From contig NZ_CP091510.1 in NCBI RefSeq assembly GCF_022870905.1, forward strand, positions 620,001 to 684,000: a stretch of 64,000 nucleotides of DNA, read 5' to 3'. The notes beneath the pieces are model-generated. The model saw only the letters and a program-made list of their open reading frames with translations, was not told where the DNA came from and searched no databases. The stretch's first letter is position 1. The number at the start of each line of letters is the position of its first letter. Of this stretch, positions 35,426 to 43,995 are shown in pieces. The position numbers and the translations under genes are program-made. Origin of the DNA: Neisseria arctica (lineage in GTDB: Bacteria; Pseudomonadota; Gammaproteobacteria; Burkholderiales; Neisseriaceae).

Positions 35426-36511
35426 ATGTCTGAAACCCGTATTCCGCGCGGCCCGGTAATGGCCGATGTACAAGCTTTCAAGCTTACTGAAGAAGAAAAG
35501 CAGCGCCTGCGCGACCCGGCAGTGGGCGGCGTGATTTTATTCCGTCGAAATTTTGAAAATATCGAGCAGCTTAAAGCGTTGGTGGTGGAAATCAAAGCTT
35601 TGCGTACTCCCGAATTGATTATTGCCGTAGATCATGAAGGAGGAAGGGTACAGCGTTTCATAGAAGGCTTCACCCGTTTGCCCGCCATGAGTGTATTAGG
35701 TGAAATTTGGGATGAATCCGGAGCGGATGCAGCTAAAGCTCAGGCGGAACAAGTCGGTTGGGTATTGGCTACCGAACTTTCTGCTTGCGGTATTGATCTA
35801 TCATTTACGCCAGTGTTGGATTTGAACTGGGGGCAATGCGCCGTTATCGGTAACCGTAGTTTCCACCGAGAGGCTGAGGTTGTTACTGAATTGGCTTTGG
35901 CATTGCAGAAGGGTTTAAATCGTGGCGGTATGAAAACTTGCGGTAAGCATTTTCCCGGTCACGGTTTTGTAGAGGGAGACAGCCATCATGTGCTTCCACA
36001 AGATAATCGTTGCCTGAAGGAGCTTGAAGCGGCCGATATTCTGCCTTTCCGCCGATTGGCTGCCGAAGGTATGGCGGCGGTGATGCCCGCACATGTGGTT
36101 TATCCTCTGGTAGATTCGAAGCCCGCAGGCTTTTCTGAAAAATGGCTCAAGCAGATTCTGCGTAGGGATATCGGCTTTAACGGGGTGATATTTTCAGACG
36201 ACCTGACTATGGAAGGCGCTAGCGGGGCGGGCGGAATTAAAGCGCGTGCGCAAATTTCGTTTGATGCGGGCTGCGATATTGTTTTGGTATGTAACCGCCC
36301 GGATTTGGTCGATGAATTACGTTGTAATTTTGAAATGCCCGACAATTCCGAGTTGGCTGCACGCTGGCAGTATATGGCCAATACTTTGGGAACGGAAAAA
36401 GCGCAAGCGATTTTGGAAATGCCCAAGTTTCAAGCTGCTAGGGTTGCCGTTGCCCGTTTGGCGAGTCCTAAAGATTTGGCCGGCGGTGTGAAAGTAGGTG
36501 AAGCATTTTAA
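35426..36511 (+). CDS. nagZ: NagZ, beta-N-acetylhexosaminidase
   Basis: NagZ removes GlcNAc from muropeptides during peptidoglycan recycling in the cytoplasm. The 361-residue GH3 protein has the substrate-binding KHFPGHGFVEGDSHH loop, whose Asp-His pair is the acid/base, and FSDDLTMEGA with the nucleophile Asp. VDHEGGRVQRFIEGFTRLP is also family-specific. GAGGATACT precedes the ATG. greB follows after 39 bases on the same strand. Confidence 0.95.
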   Translation: MSETRIPRGPVMADVQAFKLTEEEKQRLRDPAVGGVILFRRNFENIEQLKALVVEIKALRTPELIIAVDHEGGRVQRFIEGFTRLPAMSVLGEIWDESGADAAKAQAEQVGWVLATELSACGIDLSFTPVLDLNWGQCAVIGNRSFHREAEVVTELALALQKGLNRGGMKTCGKHFPGHGFVEGDSHHVLPQDNRCLKELEAADILPFRRLAAEGMAAVMPAHVVYPLVDSKPAGFSEKWLKQILRRDIGFNGVIFSDDLTMEGASGAGGIKARAQISFDAGCDIVLVCNRPDLVDELRCNFEMPDNSELAARWQYMANTLGTEKAQAILEMPKFQAARVAVARLASPKDLAGGVKVGEAF

Positions 36512-36550
36512 CGGTATTTTTATGATTGGTTAGGCTTAAGTATTGGCAAA

Positions 36551-37042
36551 ATGAATGATACGCTGAAGAATTATATTACCCCTAGCGGTTGGCAGGCATT
36601 AAAAGACGAGCTTTATCAGCTGGTCAATAAAGAGCGCCCTGAAATCGTGCAGGTAGTGAATTGGGCGGCCGGCAATGGCGACCGTAGCGAAAACGGCGAT
36701 TACCTTTACGGTAAGCGTCGGATGCGTGAAATTGACCGCCGCATTCGCTTTCTAACCAAGCGTTTGGAAGCGGCCGTGGTTGTGGATCCCGAAGCAAGAG
36801 AGCCGACCGATCAGATATTTTTCAGTGCTACGGTTGAATTGTTGCGTGGTGATGGCAGCGAGCAAACCGTTAAAATCGTCGGAGTGGATGAAATTGATAC
36901 TGCCCGCAACAAAATTTCTTGGGTATCTCCTTTGGCCCGTTGTTTGATTAAAGCGCGCGAGGGAGATGAAGTTGTGCTGAACGGTCCGGATGGACAGGAA
37001 ACCATCGAGATTTTATCGGTACAATATATCAAGATTGACTAA
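36551..37042 (+). CDS. greB: Transcript cleavage factor GreB
   Basis: GreB rescues backtracked RNA polymerase by stimulating transcript cleavage. The 163-residue product has an N-terminal coiled coil (about 8-80) with the tip acidic motif in NGDRSENGDYLYGKRRMREID and a C-terminal FKBP-like domain (ISWVSPLARCLIKAREGDEV). RRIRFLTKRLE follows the GreB pattern. It lies 39 bases after nagZ with two terminators behind. Confidence 0.95.
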   Translation: MNDTLKNYITPSGWQALKDELYQLVNKERPEIVQVVNWAAGNGDRSENGDYLYGKRRMREIDRRIRFLTKRLEAAVVVDPEAREPTDQIFFSATVELLRGDGSEQTVKIVGVDEIDTARNKISWVSPLARCLIKAREGDEVVLNGPDGQETIEILSVQYIKID

Positions 37043-37073
37043 AGAATTTCTATTTAAAGTGATTTTCGTAAAA

Positions 37074-37130
37074 TAGGCCGTCTGAAAAAACAGAAGATAA
37101 GTATCTGTAATTTTCAGACGGCCTATATTT
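37074..37130 (+). terminator. Uptake-sequence pair behind greB
   Basis: TAGGCCGTCTGAAAA (37074-37088) pairs with TTTTCAGACGGCCTA (37111-37125) over a 22-base loop, followed by TATTTAAATTTT. Confidence 0.75.
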
Positions 37131-37157
37131 AAATTTTGATCTATCGGTATCCGTATT

Positions 37158-37204
37158 AAAAGATTTCACCCCGCTGTTTTTCAGAAAGCGGGGTGAAATC
37201 TTTT
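37158..37204. terminator. Bidirectional terminator between greB and the VIT gene
   Basis: A perfect 18-bp stem (37158-37175 with 37187-37204) begins AAAAGATTTCACCCCGCT and ends in CTTTT. The A run on one side and T run on the other allow it to work for both convergent genes. Confidence 0.9.
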
Positions 37205-37221
37205 ATGGAAATGAGAAGGCT

Positions 37222-37917
37222 TTAAGCCACGTTTACCCCCAATAATTTACCGATGAAAGCCGTGGATGCCAATGCGACGGAGCCCCAAATCAATACGCGC
37301 ATCAGTGCCGGCAGAATCCGTGCGCCGCCGAGTTTGGCCGATAAAAAGCCCAAAATGGCCAAGCCGATTAAAGTGGTTCCGGCTAATACCGTCATTAATT
37401 GTTCGGAAGGAGTGAGCAGCGCAACAAGCAGCGGAAGGATAGCTCCGCAACAAAAAGCCAAAGCGGAGGCTCCCGACGCTTGCAAAGGATTGGCACTGGC
37501 GGTTTCGGTAATGCCGATTTCGTCACGTGCGTGGGCATCGAGCGCATTATGTGCGGTCAGCTGTTCCGCCACTTGTTGAGCCAGCTCTGGTGTCAGTCCG
37601 CGTTGGCGGTAAATTCCCGCCAGTTCAGCTAGTTCACGTTCGGGGTTGTTGGCCAATTCATATTCTTCTTTGGCTAAGTCGGCGCGTTCGGTATCAGATT
37701 GGCTTGATACGGATACGTATTCGCCAGCTGCCATGGAAATGGCTCCAGCTACCAAGGCGGATACACCGGTAAGCATTAATGTGTGGAAATCGGGCTTGGC
37801 AGCGGCTAAACCCATCAAAAGGCTGGCGGTTGAAATCAGGCCGTCGTTTGCACCGAGCACACCGGCCCGCAGCCAGTTACCGCGGTGGCTGTAATGTTGT
37901 TCGCTGTGGGAATGCAT
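37222..37917 (-). CDS. VIT-family (CCC1-type) iron/manganese transporter
   Basis: A 231-residue membrane protein of the VIT1/CCC1 family. It has the N-terminal WLRAGVLGANDGLISTASLLMGLAAA motif, AGAISMAAGEYVSVSSQSDTERADLAKEEYEL (E/M-rich metal-transfer region) and two further membrane hairpins after residue 150. Members move Fe2+ or Mn2+ out of the cytoplasm. It is monocistronic on the minus strand and has nested inverted repeats about 240 bases upstream. Confidence 0.9.
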   Translation of the reverse strand: MHSHSEQHYSHRGNWLRAGVLGANDGLISTASLLMGLAAAKPDFHTLMLTGVSALVAGAISMAAGEYVSVSSQSDTERADLAKEEYELANNPERELAELAGIYRQRGLTPELAQQVAEQLTAHNALDAHARDEIGITETASANPLQASGASALAFCCGAILPLLVALLTPSEQLMTVLAGTTLIGLAILGFLSAKLGGARILPALMRVLIWGSVALASTAFIGKLLGVNVA

Positions 37918-38153
37918 GAGAGTTCTCTATCGTTAATAATTTCTTATAAATCTTAACATAGAAGGATTAAGTAAAGCTTAAATTAGAGAGTAAGCGAATA
38001 GCTGCCCGGTTTGATTGCTACTGCCAGGCCTTCTTTTGTGTCTGTGTTTCTATTGCATCACAATATACTGTGCCTATGACCTTTGCCATAAGTAAGTCTG
38101 TAAAGATTGATCGGTATAAAATAGGTATTAAGATTGAACAACTTCGGAGGGTG

Positions 38154-38212
38154 AGTCCTATCAGGTAAGCACGTTGGTGCATATCCGTGCTTACCAAGAT
38201 TAATAAAGGACT
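38154..38212. repeat. Nested inverted repeats upstream of the VIT gene
   Basis: The outer pair AGTCCT (38154-38159) / AGGACT (38207-38212) encloses GGTAAGCACG (38164-38173) / CGTGCTTACC (38186-38195). No U run follows on either strand. The stretch 37918-38296 has no gene. It could be a structured leader on the minus strand or a degenerate element; I do not recognise a riboswitch class. Confidence 0.45.
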
Positions 38213-38296
38213 GTGGTGTGTATTTCAGTAGTAAAAAACGCTGAGATTCTTAATCGTATTTACAGAGTTTCGGGGTATCAATTGTTTTGTTTCCGC

Positions 38297-39157
38297 TTAT
38301 TGCGGCCATTTCATTTCACCGCTTAATACCTTGGCACTTAATTCCAAATCTTGGGTGCCTTTGTAATTCGGATATTCGGCTTTTATTTTTTGGATAAATA
38401 CCTTGCTTGTTTCACCTGGATGCCAATTTTTTTCCACATGGCGCAGATATTCTTGGTTTTCTTGAATAACCTTTGGACTAGGTGTACCGATAAAGTGTCC
38501 GGGAATAACCGTTTTGGGTTCTAATTCTGCCATTTGTTGAAGGCTTTGCTGCCAGCGGCTACGGGCTTCTGCCGTTTGGCTGTCAGCCAACCATAAGTGC
38601 ATACCTTGGTAAAGTTGCACACCGCCAAATAGGGTGCGGCTTTGCGTATCCCATAAATAGGTATGTGCAGGGTCAATATCTTGGCCTTTTATGGCTATGC
38701 GGCTGTTGCCGACTGTCAAGTTGTTGCCGGTAAAAGGTTGTGGCAATACTAAAGCCTTTGGGGCATTTTCTTTTAGAATCGGTGACCAATAGTTGTATTT
38801 GCCGATAATACTGTTTTGAATATGATTAGCAGTTTCGGGAGTAGCGATTACCTTTGCCTTTGGAAAAGCTTGGGTGATGACATCTAAGCCAAAATAAAAA
38901 TCAGGATCATAGTGGCTGATATAAATGATTTTCAGAGGTTTGTTGAGTGATTGCAGTTGAGATACTACTTTCAGTGCGTCATTACGTTGGAATTGTGCAT
39001 CTACAAGCATCAACTCGCTGTCTCCTTCGACGATAACGCTGGTAACCGGGAAAATACTATTTTCTTGAGGGTTGTAAGTATGAAATTTTAAGTTATCCGC
39101 TAAAGCGGTTTGGCTTAAAAGTGAAGCAGTTAGAAGTAGTGCGGCGGTATTTTTCAT
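38297..39157 (-). CDS. Periplasmic metallo-beta-lactamase-fold protein
   Basis: A 286-residue secreted protein: signal peptide with ALA-DN cleavage (about residue 20), then an MBL fold. VTSVIVEGDSELMLVDAQF opens the fold, YISHYDPDFYFGLDVI is the metal motif, and TVIPGHFIGT supplies the later His. The motif reads H-Y-D-P-D-F instead of H-X-H-X-D-H, so two of four usual ligands are replaced. It may bind metal differently. It resembles secreted MBL hydrolases next to LysR regulators. It is divergent from a LysR gene, suggesting that regulator controls it. Substrate unknown. Confidence 0.78.
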   Translation of the reverse strand: MKNTAALLLTASLLSQTALADNLKFHTYNPQENSIFPVTSVIVEGDSELMLVDAQFQRNDALKVVSQLQSLNKPLKIIYISHYDPDFYFGLDVITQAFPKAKVIATPETANHIQNSIIGKYNYWSPILKENAPKALVLPQPFTGNNLTVGNSRIAIKGQDIDPAHTYLWDTQSRTLFGGVQLYQGMHLWLADSQTAEARSRWQQSLQQMAELEPKTVIPGHFIGTPSPKVIQENQEYLRHVEKNWHPGETSKVFIQKIKAEYPNYKGTQDLELSAKVLSGEMKWPQ

Positions 39158-39180
39158 TGTATAGAACCTTATATTGGATA

Positions 39181-39237
39181 ACGAATTTGATTGTATTCGT
39201 TTTAAAAATAAAAAAATAGATACTAAAATGAAAGTAT
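39181..39237. promoter_or_regulatory. Pair of palindromes between the MBL and lysR genes
   Basis: ACGAAT-N8-ATTCGT (39181-39200) and ATACT-N8-AGTAT (39220-39237) lie in the 104-base divergent promoter, their centres 38 bases apart. Their size and spacing fit a LysR-type recognition and activation site pair. Confidence 0.5.
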
Positions 39238-39261
39238 TGTTTTCAAATATGGAAATTAAAA

Positions 39262-40185
39262 ATGGATTTAAATGCAGTAAAAATGTTTATTGCCTTGGTT
39301 CAAGCGGGAAGTTTTTCGGGTTGTAGCACTAAAACAGGCATTCCTATTGCCACTTTGAGCCGAAAAATTAAAGAGTTGGAAAGATACTTGAGCGTACAGC
39401 TTATTGAGCGTTCCCGCCAAGGTATCCGTTTGACATCAAGCGGCCAGCAGCTTGTTGAACAGGCAGGAGAAAGTATTGAAAGTTTGAGTACGGTAGAGCA
39501 GTATATCCGTAACAGCCAGCAAAAATTAACTGGAAAATTAAGACTTTCGATGCCGCAAGCTTTTGAATTGTGGTGGGCATTACTGCATGATTTCCAATTG
39601 GCTTATCCTGATATCGATGTACATGTAGCAGCGAATAACCGAAAACTCGATCTGATTGCTGATGGTATTGATGTGGCTGTTAGAGTGGGAGCTGTCGGAG
39701 TGGAAAATATGGTAGCGAAAAAAGTGATGGAACTGGAAATGCGCTTGGTAGCCGGAAAAACGTTTACTGCCCGTTACGGCATGCCGGACAGTATTGACAG
39801 GTTATTGGATTTTCCTTTGGCTTGTAATGCAGAGGCGGCGGATAAGCAGGCAGAATGGAGACTGGGTGGTGAGATACTGGTGGTAAAGCCGCATTTTGCT
39901 ACCAATGATTATTTCCATTTGCGATATTGGGCATTGTTGGGTAACGGTATATGTGAGCTGCCGGCGATGCTAGCAGATAGTTTTATCCGTAGTGGAGAGC
40001 TTGTCATCGTTTTGCCAGAGCAGGCTTTGCCTAAGCAAAATATCCATTTGGTTTATCCCAGCCATCGTCATCCATCCAGCATCGTGCGTGTTTATATTGA
40101 TTTTTGTGTAACTTGGTTGCAGCAACATGATATGGTTGGGCAAGCAACTTTGCAAGGTATTCCCTTGAGATTGGGATTAGGGTAG
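39262..40185 (+). CDS. LysR-family transcriptional regulator
   Basis: A 307-residue LTTR: N-terminal winged helix (MFIALVQAGSFSGCSTKTGIPIATLSRKIKELERYLSVQLIERS; about 7-60), then a substrate-binding-type effector domain from about 90. LSMPQAFELW is the usual strand at the start of that domain. It most resembles the CrgA/aromatic-responsive subgroup. It is divergent from the MBL-fold gene with two palindromes between, so it probably controls that gene and itself. The inducer is unknown. Confidence 0.9.
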   Translation: MDLNAVKMFIALVQAGSFSGCSTKTGIPIATLSRKIKELERYLSVQLIERSRQGIRLTSSGQQLVEQAGESIESLSTVEQYIRNSQQKLTGKLRLSMPQAFELWWALLHDFQLAYPDIDVHVAANNRKLDLIADGIDVAVRVGAVGVENMVAKKVMELEMRLVAGKTFTARYGMPDSIDRLLDFPLACNAEAADKQAEWRLGGEILVVKPHFATNDYFHLRYWALLGNGICELPAMLADSFIRSGELVIVLPEQALPKQNIHLVYPSHRHPSSIVRVYIDFCVTWLQQHDMVGQATLQGIPLRLGLG

Positions 40186-40276
40186 CTTGTAAATTTATTT
40201 TTCTATATTAATCAATTATCTTGTTATGTCTGTCGGCTATTCTTTAGGATAGCAATGTAAGGGTTATGGATAGTGA

Positions 40277-42232
40277 TTATTGCCCGCGTAAAAAAAGTGA
40301 ATCTAAATCTTTTAACGACAGTTTTACCCAAGTAGGGCGGCCGTGGTTGCATTGGTTGCTACGCGGTGTACGTTCCATATCGCGCAAGAGAGCGTTCATT
40401 TCGGGCAGGGTGAGTTGGCGGCCTGCACGTACCGAACCGTGGCAGGCCATGGTAGCAAGCATTTGGTTTTCCCGTGCTTCTATGGTTTGGGCCGATCCTG
40501 TATGGGCGACTTCATGCAGCATATCGCGCGCCAGTGCGGCAACATCTGATTTCCCTAGCATTTGCGGTACGGCCCGCACGGCGATGGTGTTGCCGCCCAT
40601 ATCGGAAAGTTCCAAGCCGTATTCGCACAATATTTCACCGTGATCTGCCAAGGCGGCGATTTCCTCATGGCTTGCGGTAAAGGTAACGGGGATCAGAAGA
40701 GATTGTGAGGATAGGCTGCCTTGTTCGTTGCGGCGTGCTTTCATTTTTTCATAATTCACCCGTTCGGCTGCAGCGTGCATGTCTATCAGCAACAGGCTTT
40801 CCTCGGCTTGAGCCAATATATAGATGCCTAAAAGTTGGGCGATGGCGAAGCCGAGGGGAGGTGTTTCCGTATCGGTTGTTTGGTTTTCACCAGTGGAAGG
40901 TGTGGTGATTCCGTTTGTTTTGCCACCGAAATAAGCCGATTCTATTGGGTGCAGCTCGGTATCGTTGTGATTAACCGGTTTATGGTCACGGTATAGCTCC
41001 GCGTATGTATTGAGTGCAGCCTGGCTTTCGCGTAAGGATAGGCTGCGTTGTTGGGGCGGCCGTGCGGCCGGGGTATAGGAGACAGGCGTGGATTTGATAT
41101 TGTCATTTTTAAAAGTAGCACTTTTTTCGGCAGGTAAAGGATTCATGCCGTCTGAAAAAGAAGAGGTAGGGTTTGCAGAGTTTTTTTCCACTGCAATGTT
41201 ATGCAGTATGCTGCCTGCATTGCTAACGCTTTCGGTTTGGTCGGCCCGGGTTTCTGCCAAGGCTTTGTTGAGGGTGTGGAAAACCAGCTGATGTACGGCT
41301 TGGCTGTCTCGGAAACGGATTTCGGTTTTGGTTGGGTGTACGTTGACATCCACAGCTTCGGGCGGCAGTTCTAAAAATAGTACGAATGCGGGGGTAAGTG
41401 CATTGTGCAAAACGTCGCGATAGGCTTGCTTAACGGCATGTAGCATGACTTTATCGCGAACGAAGCGGCGGTTGACAAAGCAGAATTGTTTGTCGGTTTT
41501 TCCTTTGGTAAAAGTGGGTTTGGCAATAAAACCGGTTAAACGCAACGGGCCGCTGCCGCTGTCGATTTCCAGCGAGGCCGTCTGAAAGTCTGCGCCGACA
41601 ATCGCGGCTACGCGTTCACCGAGCGATTGCGGCGGATATTGGAAAACGGTTTTACCTTCGCGCTTGAGAGAAAAACCGATATGGGGATTGGCCAATGCCA
41701 GGCGTTCGAGCATGGTGGCGCAATGGGCGTATTCGGTGTTTTCTGACTTCAAAAATTTACGGCGTGCCGGTGTATTGAAAAATAATTCGCCGACTTCTAC
41801 GGTAGTGCCGACCGGATGTGCGGCAGCACCGCCTTGGTGGAGTTTGCCGTCTACGGCACTGATGCGTCGTCCATGGCTGTTATCGGCTTGTCGGCTGGTT
41901 AGTGTGAGCCGCGATACCGATGCGATACTGGCTAAACCTTCGCCACGAAAACCCATACTGGCCACGCGCTCCAAATCGGAAAGGCTTTGTATTTTGCTGG
42001 TGGCATGGCGTGAAAGCGCCAATTCGATATCGTCCGGATGAATGCCTTTGCCGTTGTCGGTAATGCGGATGAGTTTGATGCCGCCGCCCGAAAGTTCGAC
42101 ATTGATTTCGGTAGCGCCCGCATCAATGCTGTTTTCAACGATCTCCTTGACGGCGTTGGCCGGGCGTTCGACTACTTCACCCGCTGCGATTTGGTTGACA
42201 AGATGGTCGGGAAGGGCGGCAATACGGTTCAT
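40277..42232 (-). CDS. mutL: DNA mismatch repair protein MutL
   Basis: MutL links MutS recognition to strand incision. The 651-residue product has the GHKL ATPase N-terminus (ENSIDAGAT, DNGKGIH, GFRGEGLASI), a variable linker (about 340-450) and a C-terminal endonuclease domain. DMHAAAERVNYE corresponds to the DQHA(X)2E(X)4E metal motif, so this is a self-nicking MutL as expected in MutH-lacking Neisseria. CNHGRPTW near the end is the second metal site. I chose ATG 42232 (MNRIAALPDHL); ATGs at 42238 and 42241 are possible. Uptake sequences occur inside the linker region. Confidence 0.96.
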   Translation of the reverse strand: MNRIAALPDHLVNQIAAGEVVERPANAVKEIVENSIDAGATEINVELSGGGIKLIRITDNGKGIHPDDIELALSRHATSKIQSLSDLERVASMGFRGEGLASIASVSRLTLTSRQADNSHGRRISAVDGKLHQGGAAAHPVGTTVEVGELFFNTPARRKFLKSENTEYAHCATMLERLALANPHIGFSLKREGKTVFQYPPQSLGERVAAIVGADFQTASLEIDSGSGPLRLTGFIAKPTFTKGKTDKQFCFVNRRFVRDKVMLHAVKQAYRDVLHNALTPAFVLFLELPPEAVDVNVHPTKTEIRFRDSQAVHQLVFHTLNKALAETRADQTESVSNAGSILHNIAVEKNSANPTSSFSDGMNPLPAEKSATFKNDNIKSTPVSYTPAARPPQQRSLSLRESQAALNTYAELYRDHKPVNHNDTELHPIESAYFGGKTNGITTPSTGENQTTDTETPPLGFAIAQLLGIYILAQAEESLLLIDMHAAAERVNYEKMKARRNEQGSLSSQSLLIPVTFTASHEEIAALADHGEILCEYGLELSDMGGNTIAVRAVPQMLGKSDVAALARDMLHEVAHTGSAQTIEARENQMLATMACHGSVRAGRQLTLPEMNALLRDMERTPRSNQCNHGRPTWVKLSLKDLDSLFLRGQ

Positions 42233-42515
42233 TTTCATCAATCGGCAAGGGTACTTAATGGGGGTGATTATAGCGTATAGGCCGTCTGAAAGGAAAAAGC
42301 TCCCTCTTGACGACTTTTGATTAAACAGGGTAGATTGGTGTCAAAGCAAGTTTGCTTTTGTTTTTTTAGATTTTTTTATTCCATTTTATCTTAGCGGTGC
42401 CATGAAAGAATTATCGAATCAGCCGGCTTAATTTTATTGGTTATTCAGTTTTTGTAACGTTTCATCAATAAGGTTGTGCCTGCGGTGAGTACCATGTGCG
42501 ATGCCAGGAGGAACT

Positions 42516-43895
42516 ATGCAGAAAACCAGCCCAGCCAGCAGAAACCTTGATGAGGCTTACCTTGAAGCCAGCCGTATGCTGGATATTGTCAATACACCCG
42601 AGGAGCAATTGAATGACGAACAGCGCCATTGGGTATCTTCTCAAGTAGCCGAAAATTTTGCCAACCACGTTAACCGCGGCTTTTTGAATTATCGAAAATC
42701 AGTAACCGAAACTACGGATTTTGCGCTTACCGATTGGTGCGGCGAAGGTTCGATATTACGCGATATTATGGGGCGCGAATATATCGATATGCTCGGAGGA
42801 TTCGGGCTTTATAGCCCGGGTATCCGTCATCCTAAAATTGTTGCAGCTGTCAAAGCCCAGCTTGACCGAAGCCCGCAATACAGTCAGGAAATGCTTGATC
42901 CCTTGCGAGGGCAGTTGGCTAAAGTATTAGCCAAACTGACTCCGGGAAATCTGCAATACGGATTTTTTGCCAATAGCGGCACCGAGGCGGTGGATGGGGC
43001 GATGAAACTGGCCAAGCTTTATACGGGACGGCGCGGTTTTATCTCGACTACCGGCGGCTTTCATGGCAAATCTTTAGGTGCGCTTTCGCTGTTGGGTAAG
43101 TTTGTTTACCGCGAGCCTTTGCTCCCTCTGCTGGGCGGTATCCGCCATGTACCATACGGTGATGCCGATGCGGTGGAGCAACTTTTGCGTATCGCCGATT
43201 CGGTAGGCAGTATGGATGTGGCGGCCGTTGTGGCAGAACCCGTGCAGGGAGAGGCCGGAGCGATTGTTCCGCCTGACGACTATTGGCCTCGATTGCGCGA
43301 AATATGTAGCCGTTATGGCGTCTTGCTGATTGCCGATGAGGTGCAAACCGGTTTTGGCCGCACCGGTAAAGTATTCGGTGTAGATCACTGGGGGGTAACG
43401 CCCGATATCATTTGTTTCGGCAAAGCCTTGGGCGGTGGCGTAGTACCGATGTCCGGCTTTTTCTCTAGCGCTGAAATTTGGGCATGTCTCGAACCCAATC
43501 CGTTCATGCATACCACTACTACGGGCGGTAACCCGTTGGCTTGTGCCGCTGCGCTAGCCGGAATCAGTGTTATGCTCGAAGAAAACCTACCTCAGCAGGC
43601 AGCGGAAAAAGGCGAGTACCTGATGAAGAAAATCGGTATGTTGCGCAACAAATATCCGCATATTTTGAAAGATATCCGCGGTAAAGGCTTATTGCTTGCT
43701 ATGGTGTTTGAAAACGATGAGATCGGCTATAAAGTGGTTTCGGGTTTGTTCAAGCGCAATGTGTTGACTTCGGGTACGCTGAATAATTCTTCAGTCGTTC
43801 GTCTTGAGCCCGCACTCAATATTTCTTACGAATTACTCGATGAAGTGTTGTTACGGTTGGAAGATACGCTTAAAAGCGTCAGCGAAGCGGTTTAA
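42516..43895 (+). CDS. patA: Putrescine aminotransferase, class III
   Basis: A 459-residue PLP enzyme, the length of E. coli PatA (YgjG). It should transfer the amino group of putrescine to 2-oxoglutarate, giving 4-aminobutanal (pyrroline). NSGTEAVDGAMKLAKLYTGR holds the phosphate site, IADEVQTGFGRTG the pyridine Asp, and DIICFGKALGGG the Schiff-base Lys. The start ATG 42516 is preceded by AGGAGG at 42506-42511. The next gene encodes the matching aldehyde dehydrogenase, which supports the putrescine assignment over ornithine or acetylornithine. Confidence 0.85.
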   Translation: MQKTSPASRNLDEAYLEASRMLDIVNTPEEQLNDEQRHWVSSQVAENFANHVNRGFLNYRKSVTETTDFALTDWCGEGSILRDIMGREYIDMLGGFGLYSPGIRHPKIVAAVKAQLDRSPQYSQEMLDPLRGQLAKVLAKLTPGNLQYGFFANSGTEAVDGAMKLAKLYTGRRGFISTTGGFHGKSLGALSLLGKFVYREPLLPLLGGIRHVPYGDADAVEQLLRIADSVGSMDVAAVVAEPVQGEAGAIVPPDDYWPRLREICSRYGVLLIADEVQTGFGRTGKVFGVDHWGVTPDIICFGKALGGGVVPMSGFFSSAEIWACLEPNPFMHTTTTGGNPLACAAALAGISVMLEENLPQQAAEKGEYLMKKIGMLRNKYPHILKDIRGKGLLLAMVFENDEIGYKVVSGLFKRNVLTSGTLNNSSVVRLEPALNISYELLDEVLLRLEDTLKSVSEAV

Positions 43896-43899
43896 ATGA

Positions 43900-43938
43900 A
43901 AAGGCCGTCTGAAACAGAGTGTTCAGACGGCCTTTGTG
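43900..43938 (+). terminator. Uptake-sequence pair behind patA
   Basis: AAGGCCGTCTGAA (43901-43913) pairs with TTCAGACGGCCTT (43922-43934), 8-base loop, then TGTGTTT. It lies between patA and patD, so patD may have its own promoter or depend on readthrough. Confidence 0.75.
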
Positions 43939-43995
43939 TTTACTAAGTAATAAAATGGTACGGAGTCAGTCGTGCGGAAACAAAGGAGAGAAGCG

